64,000 nt of DNA from Geobacter sp. GTDB lineage: Bacteria; Desulfobacterota; Desulfuromonadia; Geobacterales; Pseudopelobacteraceae. The first letter of the stretch is position 1, and each line of letters starts with the position of its first letter. The translations under genes were made by a program, and so were the position numbers. Location of the stretch: positions 62,001 through 126,000 of the forward strand of contig PJFB01000005.1 in assembly GCA_003574895.1 (NCBI GenBank), in the 5' to 3' direction. Under the pieces are notes generated by a model. That model did not search any database. It was given only the letters and a program-made list of their open reading frames with translations, and was not told where the DNA came from. Of the stretch, positions 42,810-52,003 are shown piece by piece.

Positions 42810-43235
42810 ATGGCTGAGATAAAAACATTCATTTCAGGTGAATTAACGATTAAAAAGATCATTGGCGAGGTGACTGCCGATGAATTGATGAATGCCCTGC
42901 GGCAATTTTATACGGGCCACATAACAAAGTACGTGGTTTGGGATTTTACGAATGGGTCAACCGGGAAGTTGATGCCAGTCAACGTAAAACATATTGCTGA
43001 GCTGGTCCTTCAGCATGCCCATGCCAGGATTGGTGGGAAAGCCGCAATAGTTGCGCCGAACGACTTGAACTACGGCATGGGCAGAATGTTCAATACCTAT
43101 GCGGAGCTGGGAAACATTCCGTTTGAAACGCAGATATTCCGTACGTTATCGGATGCCGGCATATGGATGGGAGTGGATGTCCTGTCTGCAATTAACAGTG
43201 TGACCGAACTGCCGGATGCGCCGGAGCGGCCATAA
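42810..43235 (+). CDS. SpoIIAA/STAS-like small protein, hypothetical
   Basis: 141 residues from ATG 42810 with GGGAGGGGGG upstream. The protein alternates strands and helices (ITKYVVWDFTNGSTG, VKHIAELVLQHAHARIGGKAAIVAPNDL, GRMFNTYAELGNIPFETQIFRTLSDAGIWMG), which resembles the SpoIIAA-like/STAS fold. The predicted role, binding or regulatory, is not known. It lies between the decarboxylase pseudogene and rsgA. Confidence 0.55.
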   Translation: MAEIKTFISGELTIKKIIGEVTADELMNALRQFYTGHITKYVVWDFTNGSTGKLMPVNVKHIAELVLQHAHARIGGKAAIVAPNDLNYGMGRMFNTYAELGNIPFETQIFRTLSDAGIWMGVDVLSAINSVTELPDAPERP

Positions 43236-43310
43236 AGCGGTCTTCCCGGTGGTTAGCCTTGACTATGATAGTAATGAGAAAATGAATCAGTACACTTTGA
43301 GGCATGTCAA

Positions 43311-44393
43311 ATGAGTTCTGCTTCTGAACAACTGAATCAATTCGGATGGGATGAATGGTTTGAGGCAAAGGCCCGTGAAAAGGTCTTGTCTGGGCACCGC
43401 CTTGCGCGTGTTGTTGCCGTGGATCGCGATCAACTTCTCGTCATGGACGGGGCCGGTGAATTCCGCGCCAAGCTGGCCGGCCGTTTTCTCTATCTGACCG
43501 AGGAAGCAATCGACTTTCCTTGTGTCGGGGACTGGGTATGCATTCAATCCGCCAGTTCCGACATGTTCGGCATAATTCATGACGTTATTCCGAGAAAGTC
43601 GTTTCTTCGTCGCAAGGCTGCCGGGGATGCCATTGAATATCAGATGATTGCTGCCAATATGGACGTAGCCTTAATAGTCCAGTCCTGTCATTTCGACTTC
43701 AATGTCAACAGACTTGAGCGTTACCTGGTAATGGTCAGGGAAGGGCATGTACATCCGGTTGTTTTGCTTACCAAAACCGACCTGGTCAGTCCTGACGCTC
43801 TGCAGCAACAAATAGAAAAAATCAGAAATGCCGGAATAGATACGGAGGTGATCGCGCTTAGTAACGTCACCGGCGAAGGTGTGGACGATGTGCGCGAAAT
43901 CCTGCAATCGGGGAAAACATACTGTTTTTTAGGTTCATCAGGGGTTGGCAAGAGCACCTTGATCAACCAGTTGATCGGCCGTCACATACTTGAGACCAAA
44001 GTGGTAAGCGGCACGGGCGAGGGACGGCATACGACGGTGCGCCGCGAACTCATCATGTTGAATAACGGTGCCATGCTGATAGATAACCCGGGAATGCGCG
44101 AGTTCGGCATTTTGGGAGCTGGGGAAGGAATGGGCGACAGCTTTGCCGATATCTATGAGTTAGCCTCGAAATGCAAATACAGCGATTGTTCCCATTCCAA
44201 CGAACCGGGTTGTGCGGTTTTGAGGGCAATGGAGGAAGGGAATCTCCATCGGGTACATTATCAAAACTTTATCAAACTCAGGAATGAGTCGGAGTTTCAT
44301 GATCTGTCGTATCTTGAAAAGCGGAATAAGGATAAGGCATTTGGCCGCTACATTAAGTCCGTCAAGAAAGATCTGGGAATGACGCGTAAATAA
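43311..44393 (+). CDS. rsgA: Ribosome biogenesis GTPase RsgA
   Basis: 360 residues. The circularly permuted GTPase order is visible: G4 LLTKTDL (about 155), then G1 GSSGVGKST (about 205) and G3 DNPGMREFG. An OB-fold precedes it (about 35-110) and a zinc knuckle with C-X4-C-X-H-X5-C (CKYSDCSHSNEPGC) follows. RsgA is a 30S assembly factor. The C-terminal region after the zinc ligands is about 90 residues, typical of the family. It has its own start with no strong upstream Shine-Dalgarno. Confidence 0.95.
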   Translation: MSSASEQLNQFGWDEWFEAKAREKVLSGHRLARVVAVDRDQLLVMDGAGEFRAKLAGRFLYLTEEAIDFPCVGDWVCIQSASSDMFGIIHDVIPRKSFLRRKAAGDAIEYQMIAANMDVALIVQSCHFDFNVNRLERYLVMVREGHVHPVVLLTKTDLVSPDALQQQIEKIRNAGIDTEVIALSNVTGEGVDDVREILQSGKTYCFLGSSGVGKSTLINQLIGRHILETKVVSGTGEGRHTTVRRELIMLNNGAMLIDNPGMREFGILGAGEGMGDSFADIYELASKCKYSDCSHSNEPGCAVLRAMEEGNLHRVHYQNFIKLRNESEFHDLSYLEKRNKDKAFGRYIKSVKKDLGMTRK

Positions 44394-44470
44394 TTGGCCA
44401 AGTTTCAGATCAAGGTTATTTCAAATATCTGGAAGTTTTTTGAACAGAAATCACAGGATACCGATTTAAT

Positions 44471-45058
44471 ATGTTCAATTATAATGATCAATTAGTTCTG
44501 TCAATATCGACTCGAGTTGTTGCATTGTTTTGGTCAATAGTTCTTGTTATAAGAATTAGAAGTTGGAAAATAGGTCTATTGTCTGTGATGATTTTGCTGA
44601 TGTCATTTCAACAAAGCATGAGATTGTTTGCCATAAAAAGTGAAGTGCCAGGTTTTATTGTCAGTATACTGGTGCTGCTAGTAGTAATTTTCGTAGGGAA
44701 GTTAATCTTAAATCAGAAGTCGGATCAAGTGAAATTGAAAGCAATAAACGAAAGTCTTGAACAAAAGGTTCTTATCCGCACATCTGAACTTGAAAAAACA
44801 AATTCTGAACTTAGTGACTCAATTGCACAGATCAAAAAACTAAGTGGCATGATTCCGATATGTAGCTATTGCAAGCAAATCCGAAATGATAAAGAAAGTT
44901 GGCAACAATTAGAAACTTATATTTCAGAAAATTCAGAGGCAGTGTTTAGCCATGGAATTTGTCCAGAATGCTTTAAAAGAGAAATGGATAACCTGAAATC
45001 TAACAGCACCCCAATTAGAATGCTGGCTGGGTCAGATTTGAATTCGATAAAATCATAA
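44471..45058 (+). CDS. Membrane protein with coiled coil and SYCKxIR/cysteine domain
   Basis: 195 residues. Two or three hydrophobic segments (about 8-30, 32-50, 58-78), then a coiled coil (about 85-125). A C-terminal domain follows with MIPICSYCKQIRNDKESWQQLETYI and FSHGICPECF. In Geobacter relatives this LPICSYCKKIRDD...FSHGICPDC module ends many PAS/GAF kinases and response regulators. The four cysteines may bind zinc or a metal. No kinase domain is present here, so it may be a truncated sensor or an adaptor. AT-rich. Confidence 0.65.
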   Translation: MFNYNDQLVLSISTRVVALFWSIVLVIRIRSWKIGLLSVMILLMSFQQSMRLFAIKSEVPGFIVSILVLLVVIFVGKLILNQKSDQVKLKAINESLEQKVLIRTSELEKTNSELSDSIAQIKKLSGMIPICSYCKQIRNDKESWQQLETYISENSEAVFSHGICPECFKREMDNLKSNSTPIRMLAGSDLNSIKS

Positions 45059-45078
45059 AAGCCAACAGCCAGACTACC

Positions 45079-45116
45079 GAATATCCAACCGTAATGTTAG
45101 ACAAGCGGGTCAACTT
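45079..45116 (+). other. Degenerate attC-like remnant
   Basis: ATCCAAC fits RYYYAAC, followed by GTTAGACA and GCGGGTCAAC, the same order as in attC 4 but without the stem between them. It may be a decayed attC; evidence is weak. Confidence 0.3.
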
Positions 45117-45136
45117 CAAGCCAGCCAGCCTTGGCA

Positions 45137-45316
45137 TCAACGCTTCAAGAAAAGTTCTTCCGCCTGGGGCAGATCCTCTTCCGCCACCAGGATCTGGGCC
45201 GGTCCGATCCCCGGCACAGATTCCCGCCGGGTGAAATACTCGATGCCGGACATTTTAAGAATCTGCTCCACGTTATGTTGATCTGCCCTGTTTTTAGGGT
45301 CGTAAAAGCTTACCAT
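45137..45316 (-). CDS. DUF2007-like small protein
   Basis: 59 residues: MVSFYDPKNRADQHNVEQIL, then KMSGIEYFTRRESVPGIG and PAQILVAEEDLPQAEELFLK. The pattern (position of a small beta-alpha domain with the final VxxEDxxxAxxLL) fits DUF2007, small proteins proposed as signal transducers. The ATG has GAGGGGA 7 bases upstream. It sits between the membrane/cysteine protein and msrB on the opposite strand. Confidence 0.72.
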   Translation of the reverse strand: MVSFYDPKNRADQHNVEQILKMSGIEYFTRRESVPGIGPAQILVAEEDLPQAEELFLKR

Positions 45317-45466
45317 GGCGCTTTCCCCTCTAGTTTTCTTTTATTATACGACAGATTGCCGTCCGGGTGCCAGCTTCGGGAATTGTGCGTCGGGCTTGAA
45401 ATAGCGGGGTATTCCCATACACTTTAGCCAGGAAGTTCCCATCCCATGAGAACAAGCGAGGCAATC

Positions 45467-46000
45467 ATGAATGTGTACCGTATCGCAGCAGGACTGGTGC
45501 TCGGAATACTGGCCGCGTGCACCATTGCCTGCGCCGCAAAGGAACAGAGGCCGGCCACGGGGCCGATCCGGGTCTACTCGGTGGAAAAGGGGGGATACAT
45601 CATGACGGAACGGGTAGTGAAGAGTGAGGACGAGTGGCGGAAGCTGCTCACGCCGGAGCAGTTCAAGGTTACGCGCCAGAAGGGCACGGAGCGGGCCTAT
45701 TCCAACGAATACTGGGACAACCACCAAAAGGGGATCTACCAGTGCATCTGCTGCGGCCTGGACCTGTACAGTTCCGACGCCAAGTACGATTCCAAGACCG
45801 GCTGGCCCAGCTTCAGCGCGCCCATTGCCCCGGAGAATATCCGTACCGCGGAAGACCGCTCCTTCTTCTCGGTCAGGACCGAGGTCCTGTGCGCCCGCTG
45901 CAATGCCCATCTGGGCCATGTCTTCAATGACGGTCCGCCACCAACCGGTCTGCGCTACTGCATGAATTCGGCGGCGTTGAAGTTTGTCAAGGCAAAGTGA
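45467..46000 (+). CDS. msrB: Exported peptide-methionine (R)-S-oxide reductase
   Basis: 177 residues from ATG 45467 (GAGG upstream); an ATG at 45446 is an alternative. The first 20 residues form a signal with a lipobox (GILAAC), so the enzyme is likely a lipoprotein or exported. The MsrB domain (from [16 protein letters not shown]) has zinc pairs C-X2-C (CICC and CARC) and the catalytic Cys in RYCMNSAAL. It repairs methionine sulfoxide; a location outside the cytoplasm suits protection of envelope proteins such as cytochromes. Confidence 0.9.
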   Translation: MNVYRIAAGLVLGILAACTIACAAKEQRPATGPIRVYSVEKGGYIMTERVVKSEDEWRKLLTPEQFKVTRQKGTERAYSNEYWDNHQKGIYQCICCGLDLYSSDAKYDSKTGWPSFSAPIAPENIRTAEDRSFFSVRTEVLCARCNAHLGHVFNDGPPPTGLRYCMNSAALKFVKAK

Positions 46001-46052
46001 TCTTCCCGAGGGGATTTGCCCGTTACGCTAAATTGATTTTTCTGCAAGTGAT

Positions 46053-46082
46053 TTGACAATTATTCCCGGAACACGCTATTGT
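46053..46082 (+). promoter_or_regulatory. Candidate promoter of the homocysteine methyltransferase gene
   Basis: TTGACA at 46053-46058 and TATTGT at 46077-46082 with an 18-base spacer, 51 bases before the start codon. Confidence 0.5.
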
Positions 46083-46132
46083 CTGCAGCCACAAGATGCC
46101 GCAATACAATGGAGCAGGGAGGGATCGAAGAT

Positions 46133-47077
46133 ATGCGGGTGTCGTTTGCCGAGATGCTTAAAAGGTCACCGGTGATCCTGGGCGAGGGGGCGGTCATCGA
46201 GCGCCTGCGCCGCGCTGCGGGTATCGAGCTGGACGAACATGTGGTGAATTCGGCCCTGATCTACAGCAAGGAAGGGCGTACCGCCCTGGAAGGGATCTGT
46301 GGCCAGTACCTGGAGATCGGGCGCAGTCACGGCCTGCCGTTGTTGCTCTCCACCCCCACCTGGCGTGCCGGTCAAGAACGCATAGTCGCGGCCGGGCTGG
46401 CCGGCAGGGACCTGAACGGCGACAATTTCCGTTTTCTGGACCAACTGCGCGCCGGTTATGGCGAATACGCCAGCCAGGTGGCGATCTGCGGGCTGATGAG
46501 TTGCAAAGGGGATGCCTACAAGCCTGAAGAGGCCCTTGCCACGGCAGAGGCCCGGGCTTTTCACGCCTGGCAGGCCAATGCCCTGGCAGCCGCCGGGGTC
46601 GATTTTCTGCTGGCTTCCACCCTGCCGGCATTAAGCGAGGCGCTGGGGCTGGCCCAGGCCCAGGCCGCCACCGGGCTGGATTACATGGTCAGTTTCGTGG
46701 CCCGCCCCGAAGGAACCCTGCTGGACGGCACGCCGCTCAAGGATGCCATTGCCGCCATCGATGCCCAGGCGTCGCCCCGGCCCCTGGCCTACCTGATTAA
46801 CTGCACCCATGCCTCGATCTTCCGCAGGGCGCTGCTCCATGGGGACAACTCCTCGCCGTACGTCAGGGAACGGGTGGTCGGCCTGCTGGCCAATACCGCC
46901 TCCCTCAGCCCGGAAGAGCTGAACGAAAGCGTTGAACTGGTTGAGGAGGCGCCGGAGGTCTTTGGCAGCATGGTGGCCGGGCTGCACCGAGAGCTGGGGA
47001 TGAAGGTGCTGGGCGGTTGCTGCGGCACCGATGACCGGCATATTAACTGCCTGGCTGAGATGCTGGCGCAACGGTAA
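46133..47077 (+). CDS. Homocysteine S-methyltransferase family protein
   Basis: 314 residues. The zinc ligands are a Cys in ISTLINCTHASIF-type context (LINCTHAS, about 220) and the paired Cys in VLGGCCGTDDRHI near 300. This matches the homocysteine-binding domain of MetH and the Mmum/BHMT class. Stand-alone proteins methylate homocysteine from S-methylmethionine or another donor. Start ATG at 46133 with GGAGGGAT upstream; an in-frame ATG at 46109 is less likely. It adds to metX as a methionine-related gene in the window. Confidence 0.85.
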   Translation: MRVSFAEMLKRSPVILGEGAVIERLRRAAGIELDEHVVNSALIYSKEGRTALEGICGQYLEIGRSHGLPLLLSTPTWRAGQERIVAAGLAGRDLNGDNFRFLDQLRAGYGEYASQVAICGLMSCKGDAYKPEEALATAEARAFHAWQANALAAAGVDFLLASTLPALSEALGLAQAQAATGLDYMVSFVARPEGTLLDGTPLKDAIAAIDAQASPRPLAYLINCTHASIFRRALLHGDNSSPYVRERVVGLLANTASLSPEELNESVELVEEAPEVFGSMVAGLHRELGMKVLGGCCGTDDRHINCLAEMLAQR

Positions 47078-47107
47078 GCCGGACAAGCTGGACAGAGAAT
47101 CATTTTT

Positions 47108-47180
47108 CACGCAACGACGCGACGACGCAACGTTTAAAATCCCTAAAGCAAAGTTTAAGATTTTCGTTGCGTCGTCGCGT
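47108..47180. repeat. Inverted repeat with tandem 8-mers
   Basis: ACGCGACGACGCAACG (47117-47132) is repeated as its exact reverse complement at 47165-47180, with a 32-base AT-rich centre. The left arm is also part of three tandem 8-mers, ACGCAACG, ACGCGACG and ACGCAACG. It lies between a methyltransferase and an ABC-F gene. Confidence 0.7.
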
Positions 47181-47230
47181 GAGTAATGTCTTTCAGAAGT
47201 TATTCCGAAGCAAATATAAAAGGATCGCAC

Positions 47231-49117
47231 GTGGCACTTCTTTCGTTACGCAACATCTCCCTGGCCTTTGGCGGCCCCCCCATCTTCGATGATATCAGCC
47301 TGCAGATCGAGCAGGGGGACCGTCTCTGCCTGCTGGGCCGCAACGGCACCGGCAAATCGACCCTGCTCAAACTGATCAACGGCGAGCTGCTGCCGGAAGG
47401 GGGCGAGATCGTCCGGCAACATGCATTGCGGGTCGCCCTGGTTTCCCAGGAGGTGCCCCAGGAGCTGGCCGGGACTGTCTTTGACGTGGTGGCGTCGGGC
47501 ATGGGCAATGTTGCCGCCCTGCTGGCCGAATACCATCACGTGGCCCATCAGTTGGCCCTGGAAGGGGGCGATGAACTACTGGCACGGCTGGAGGAGTTGC
47601 AGCACGAGCTGGAGGAGAATGGCGGCTGGAGCATGCACCAGGAGGTGGAGCGGGTGCTGAAGCGTTTGAGCCTGGAGGCTGACGTCGATTTCGCGTCCCT
47701 TTCGGGCGGCACAAAACGGCGCGTCCTGCTGGCCAAGGCCCTTGTGGCCGCCCCGGATATCCTCATGCTGGACGAGCCGACCAACCACCTGGACATCGAC
47801 ACCATCATCTGGCTGGAGGACTTCCTGCTCAAGAACGTCAAGACCGTGATTTTCGTGACCCATGACCGGGCCTTTGCCCGGCGGCTCTCCAACCGCATCG
47901 CCGAGCTGGACCGGGGCAGGATCTATGCCTTTGACTGCGGCTACGACCAGTTCGTGGAACGCCGCGAGGCGCTCCTGGAAGCGGAGATCACCCGCCAGGC
48001 CCTGTTCGACAAAAAACTGGCCCAGGAAGAGGCCTGGATTCGCCAGGGGATCAAGGCCCGCCGCACCAGGAACGAAGGGAGGGTGCGGGCCCTGAAGCAG
48101 TTGCGCGAGGAACGGCGGCAGCGTCGGGAACGGATCGGCACGGCCAAGATCCGTTTGCAGGAAGGGGAGCGCTCCGGCGCCCTGGTGGCGGAGGCCGAAT
48201 CGGTGACCTTTGCCTATGACGGCCGGCCGATCATCAAAAATCTCACCACCACCATTATGCGGGGCGACCGGATCGGGATCATCGGTCCCAACGGTTCGGG
48301 CAAGACCACCCTCCTGCGCCTGCTGCTGGGAGAACTGGAGCCGCAAGGTGGGGAAGTCAAGCTGGGCAGCCGCCAGGAGGTACTGTATTTCGACCAGATG
48401 CGGGAGCAGTTGGATCTGGGCAAGAGCGTGCAGGAAAACGTGGGCGAGGGGAATGACACACTGATGATCAACGGCAAGCCGCGCCACGTCATCGGTTATC
48501 TGCAGGACTTCCTCTTTTCGCCGGAGCGGGCCCGCACGCCGGTCGGCATCCTCTCCGGCGGCGAGCGCAACCGGCTGCTACTGGCCAAGCTCTTTGCCAA
48601 GCCGTCCAACATCCTGGTGATGGACGAGCCGACCAACGACCTGGATGCCGAGACCCTGGACCTGCTGGAGGATCTGCTGCTGGAGTATTCGGGCACGCTG
48701 CTCCTGGTGAGCCATGACCGGGAATTTCTCAACAATGTGGTGACCAGCACCCTGGTTGTGGGAACTGATGGCCGGGTGAGGGAGTTTGTGGGGGGCTACG
48801 ACGACTGGCTGCGCCAGGCGGCAGGGGAGGCGCCGGCTGCAAAGGTGCCGGCAAAGCCTGCCCAGGAAAAGGCGCGTCCCCAAAAAGAGCGGCCCCAAAA
48901 GCTGAGCTTCAAGGAGGAACGGGAACTGGAGGCCCTGCCGGACAGGATAGCCGGCCTGGAAGTGGAGCAGGAGCGGCTGCACCAGACCCTGGCCGATCCG
49001 GAGTTCTACAAGTCTGCCGGCAGCGAGGTGGCGGCAGTCAACGCCCGTCTGGAGGCGCTGGAGTCGGAACTGGCAGAGGCCTACCGCCGCTGGGAGGAGT
49101 TGGAGGCGCTGCGATAG
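47231..49117 (+). CDS. uup: Uup-like ABC-F ATPase
   Basis: 628 residues from GTG 47231 (AAGGA upstream). Two ATPase domains: Walker A GRNGTGKST (about 37) and GPNGSGKTT (about 340), with LSGGTKRR and LSGGERNR signatures and LDEPTNHLD/MDEPTNDLD Walker B motifs. The end (about 525-628) is a charged coiled coil (LSFKEERELEALPDRIAGLEVEQERLHQTL), the DNA-binding C-terminal domain of Uup. It acts on ribosomes or branched DNA intermediates. It is a second ABC-F gene, distinct from the one at 33673. Confidence 0.9.
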   Translation: MALLSLRNISLAFGGPPIFDDISLQIEQGDRLCLLGRNGTGKSTLLKLINGELLPEGGEIVRQHALRVALVSQEVPQELAGTVFDVVASGMGNVAALLAEYHHVAHQLALEGGDELLARLEELQHELEENGGWSMHQEVERVLKRLSLEADVDFASLSGGTKRRVLLAKALVAAPDILMLDEPTNHLDIDTIIWLEDFLLKNVKTVIFVTHDRAFARRLSNRIAELDRGRIYAFDCGYDQFVERREALLEAEITRQALFDKKLAQEEAWIRQGIKARRTRNEGRVRALKQLREERRQRRERIGTAKIRLQEGERSGALVAEAESVTFAYDGRPIIKNLTTTIMRGDRIGIIGPNGSGKTTLLRLLLGELEPQGGEVKLGSRQEVLYFDQMREQLDLGKSVQENVGEGNDTLMINGKPRHVIGYLQDFLFSPERARTPVGILSGGERNRLLLAKLFAKPSNILVMDEPTNDLDAETLDLLEDLLLEYSGTLLLVSHDREFLNNVVTSTLVVGTDGRVREFVGGYDDWLRQAAGEAPAAKVPAKPAQEKARPQKERPQKLSFKEERELEALPDRIAGLEVEQERLHQTLADPEFYKSAGSEVAAVNARLEALESELAEAYRRWEELEALR

Positions 49118-49272
49118 GGGCATGGGCTGGCACCCGGTTGCACGGCAAGAATTCCTGGGTGTTGGCATATTGCTGCTTGGGGCGATTTTACTTATCAGCA
49201 TGTCGGTGATAATCTTGTAATGCATTAATATTCCTTGCAGCAATACCAACGTCTTGGGCCAAGGGGATGCTT

Positions 49273-51930
49273 ATGCCGAATGCCGGGCTGAAAACGGTTC
49301 TGAAAAAATATGGCATAACGCTTATGGGTTTCTGGACCCTGCTCATCTGTTTACTGACGGCCGTAAACCTGTATTATCACCATTTGGACACCATCAAGGA
49401 TGCGGAAAACGAGGCCAGGGATTATCTTCGCCTCAACCTGTTCTACCGCGCCTGGGGGGCAAAAATGGGCGGAGTCTATGTCCCGGTGGACAAAGTGCCT
49501 CCGAACCGATATCTGGATGTTCCGAACCGCGACATAACAACCTGCGATGGACATCAGCTCACCTTGGTTAATCCGGCGTACATGACCAGAATGGTGTCCG
49601 ATTTCATCATCTCTGCTTCACCCGATCCCATAATCAACAAGATCACCAGCCTCAAGCCGCTCAATCCGATCAACGCCCCTGACGAGTGGGAGCGGCAAAG
49701 TCTCGAAGCATTCGGCCGGAAGGAGTGCAAGGAGCGCTTCGAGGTGATCAATATCGCCGGCAAGCCCTTTTTGCGCCTGATCTCGCAGTTTGTGACAGAG
49801 GAGCCATGCCTGAAATGCCACGCCCATCAGGGTTATCGCAATGGAGATATCCGCGGTGGCATCACAATTTCGGTGCCGCTCACCAAGCGCTTTCAACTGG
49901 AAAATGAGGGTAAAAAGAGGGTTGTTGGCGGCTACCTGCTCCTTTGGGTGCTCGGTAACTCCGGCATAGCTGTCGCCTCACGCCGGCGCTCACTTTATGA
50001 TGAGAAATTGAAAACCAACGAACGGAAGTTCCGCACGGTCTGCGATTGGACCCAGGATTGGGAGTACTGGATTGGGGCGAACGGAGAAATGCAGTATGTT
50101 TCGCCCTCCTGCGCAGACATAACCGGTTACGCCCCGGAAGAATTCATGGCTGATCCGGATTTGGCCCGAAAGATCGTACATCCGGATCACCAATCAGCAT
50201 TTGCCGAACACCACCGGTTACATCTGACGTCACTGAGGGAGCTTCCAGGCTTCATCGAATTCCGAATACTCACCCGCAGCGGTGATGTCCGCTGGCTGCA
50301 GCATCTCTGCCGTCCCGTATTCGACGAATCCGTATTCCTGGGGCGCCGCGTTTCCAACCGGGATATAACCCAAAGGAAAGCGGCCGAAGAAAAAATCAGC
50401 CGCCTGTCAGCTATCGTCGAATCTTCTGACGATGCGATCATCTCCAAAACATTGGATGGCATTGTTACCAGTTGGAACCAGGGAGCGGAGAAACTGTTCG
50501 GCTACACCGAGCAGGAGATGGTGGGGAAACCGTTGCTTACCATCTTCCCGCCCGAGCGTCAGAACGAGGAGCAGGATATCCTTGACGCCATCGCAAGGGG
50601 CGAGAGTGTCGAACACTACGAGACGATCCGGATCTGCAAGGATGGGAGAGAGCTCGATGTTTCGGTGACGATTTCTCCCATCAGGGATCAAAATGGCGCG
50701 ATTATCGGTGTGTCGAAGATTGCCCGCGACATAACCGGCCGCAAGAGAGCCGCCGAGGAGCACTTGCAGCTTGAGCGCCAGATGATGCAGACCCAGAAGC
50801 TGGAAAGCCTGGGGGTGCTGGCCGGCGGCATCGCCCATGATTTCAATAACATCCTCATGACTATTATCGGCAATACCGACCTGGCCCTGATCCGCATCAA
50901 CAAAGAGTCTCCGGCCACGGAGAACCTCCGCCGTGTACAGGAAGCAGCCACCCGGGCCGCCGACCTTGCCAGGCAGATGCTCGCCTATTCGGGCAAGGGC
51001 AAGTTCATCATCGAAAACATCGACATCAACCTCCTGGTCGAAGAGATGACGCACATGCTGGAGGTCTCGATCTCCAAGAAGGCAGTGCTCAGGTTCAACC
51101 TGCACCGGCCATTGCCGTCAGTGGCAGCCGATGCCACCCAACTCCGCCAGATCATCATGAATCTGGTCATCAACGCCTCCGATGCAATCGGGGAACGGAG
51201 CGGCACCATTGCCATCACCACCGGTTGCATGAACTGCGACGGCCAGTATATCAAGCAAGCCCAACTCGATCAGCAGATTCCCGAGGGGTTTTATGTCTAT
51301 CTGGAAGTATCCGATACAGGCTGCGGCATGGGCCGGGAAACCATTACCAAGATTTTCGATCCGTTCTTTACGACCAAATTCACCGGGAGGGGGTTGGGGA
51401 TGGCCGCCGTACAAGGCATCATCCGTGGCCACAGCGGAGCGATCAAGGTCTACAGCGAACTGGGCAAGGGAACGACCTTCAAGGTATTCCTGCCTACGAG
51501 CGGTACGCCCGGCGAGCAGGAAAGCGGCAATGCCGATGCGGGCAGCCCGTGGCGGGGAAGCGGCACGGTGCTTCTGATAGATGATGAAAAGACGGTTCTG
51601 GAGATCGGCAGCGAACTGCTGAAGGAATTGGGTTTCGACGTTATCACAGCCGAGGATGGCCGGTTGGGAATTGACCATTTCATTGCCAACCAGGAAAAGG
51701 TGACCTGCGTGATCCTTGACCTGACCATGCCCCATCTGGACGGAGTTCAGACGTTCCGGGAACTGGTAAAACTGAAACCGGACATCAAGGTGGTAATGTC
51801 CAGCGGCTACAATGAGCAGGAGGTGACCCCGAAATTCAGCGGCAAGGGGTTGGCGGGCTTCATTCAGAAGCCGTACAAGCTTTCGACGCTCAAAGACACT
51901 CTCAGCCGGATCCTGGAGGGCGATAAATAA
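49273..51930 (+). CDS. Hybrid histidine kinase with c-haem PAS sensor domain
   Basis: 885 residues; ATG 49273 sits 6 bases after AAGGGG. One membrane segment near 16-36 is followed by an extracytoplasmic sensor domain (DUF3365/Tll0287-like) with a haem-binding C179LKCH183. A second hydrophobic stretch is near 215-230. Then PAS about 255-375 and 380-500, HisKA with GIAHDFNNIL (phosphorylated His), HATPase with NASDA and DTGCGMG, and a receiver with ILDLTMPHLDG. The haem suggests redox or gas sensing. A terminator follows at 51953. Confidence 0.9.
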   Translation: MPNAGLKTVLKKYGITLMGFWTLLICLLTAVNLYYHHLDTIKDAENEARDYLRLNLFYRAWGAKMGGVYVPVDKVPPNRYLDVPNRDITTCDGHQLTLVNPAYMTRMVSDFIISASPDPIINKITSLKPLNPINAPDEWERQSLEAFGRKECKERFEVINIAGKPFLRLISQFVTEEPCLKCHAHQGYRNGDIRGGITISVPLTKRFQLENEGKKRVVGGYLLLWVLGNSGIAVASRRRSLYDEKLKTNERKFRTVCDWTQDWEYWIGANGEMQYVSPSCADITGYAPEEFMADPDLARKIVHPDHQSAFAEHHRLHLTSLRELPGFIEFRILTRSGDVRWLQHLCRPVFDESVFLGRRVSNRDITQRKAAEEKISRLSAIVESSDDAIISKTLDGIVTSWNQGAEKLFGYTEQEMVGKPLLTIFPPERQNEEQDILDAIARGESVEHYETIRICKDGRELDVSVTISPIRDQNGAIIGVSKIARDITGRKRAAEEHLQLERQMMQTQKLESLGVLAGGIAHDFNNILMTIIGNTDLALIRINKESPATENLRRVQEAATRAADLARQMLAYSGKGKFIIENIDINLLVEEMTHMLEVSISKKAVLRFNLHRPLPSVAADATQLRQIIMNLVINASDAIGERSGTIAITTGCMNCDGQYIKQAQLDQQIPEGFYVYLEVSDTGCGMGRETITKIFDPFFTTKFTGRGLGMAAVQGIIRGHSGAIKVYSELGKGTTFKVFLPTSGTPGEQESGNADAGSPWRGSGTVLLIDDEKTVLEIGSELLKELGFDVITAEDGRLGIDHFIANQEKVTCVILDLTMPHLDGVQTFRELVKLKPDIKVVMSSGYNEQEVTPKFSGKGLAGFIQKPYKLSTLKDTLSRILEGDK

Positions 51931-51952
51931 ATTCCGAGTCCATAAAGCCTAC

Positions 51953-51978
51953 AAAAAAGCCCGCAGATGCGGGCTTTT
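51953..51978. terminator. Bidirectional terminator
   Basis: AAAAAAGCCCGCA-GAT-GCGGGCTTTT: a strong stem with A/T runs on both sides, between the kinase (plus) and the FKBP gene (minus). Confidence 0.88.
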
Positions 51979-52003
51979 GAGGCAATGGCTATGTTCGCTG
52001 GAA

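Noticed and set aside
35720-45116. Integron integrase (intI) nearby
   Set aside because: None of the proteins in this region has tyrosine-recombinase R-H-R-Y blocks; absence in the window does not exclude one elsewhere.
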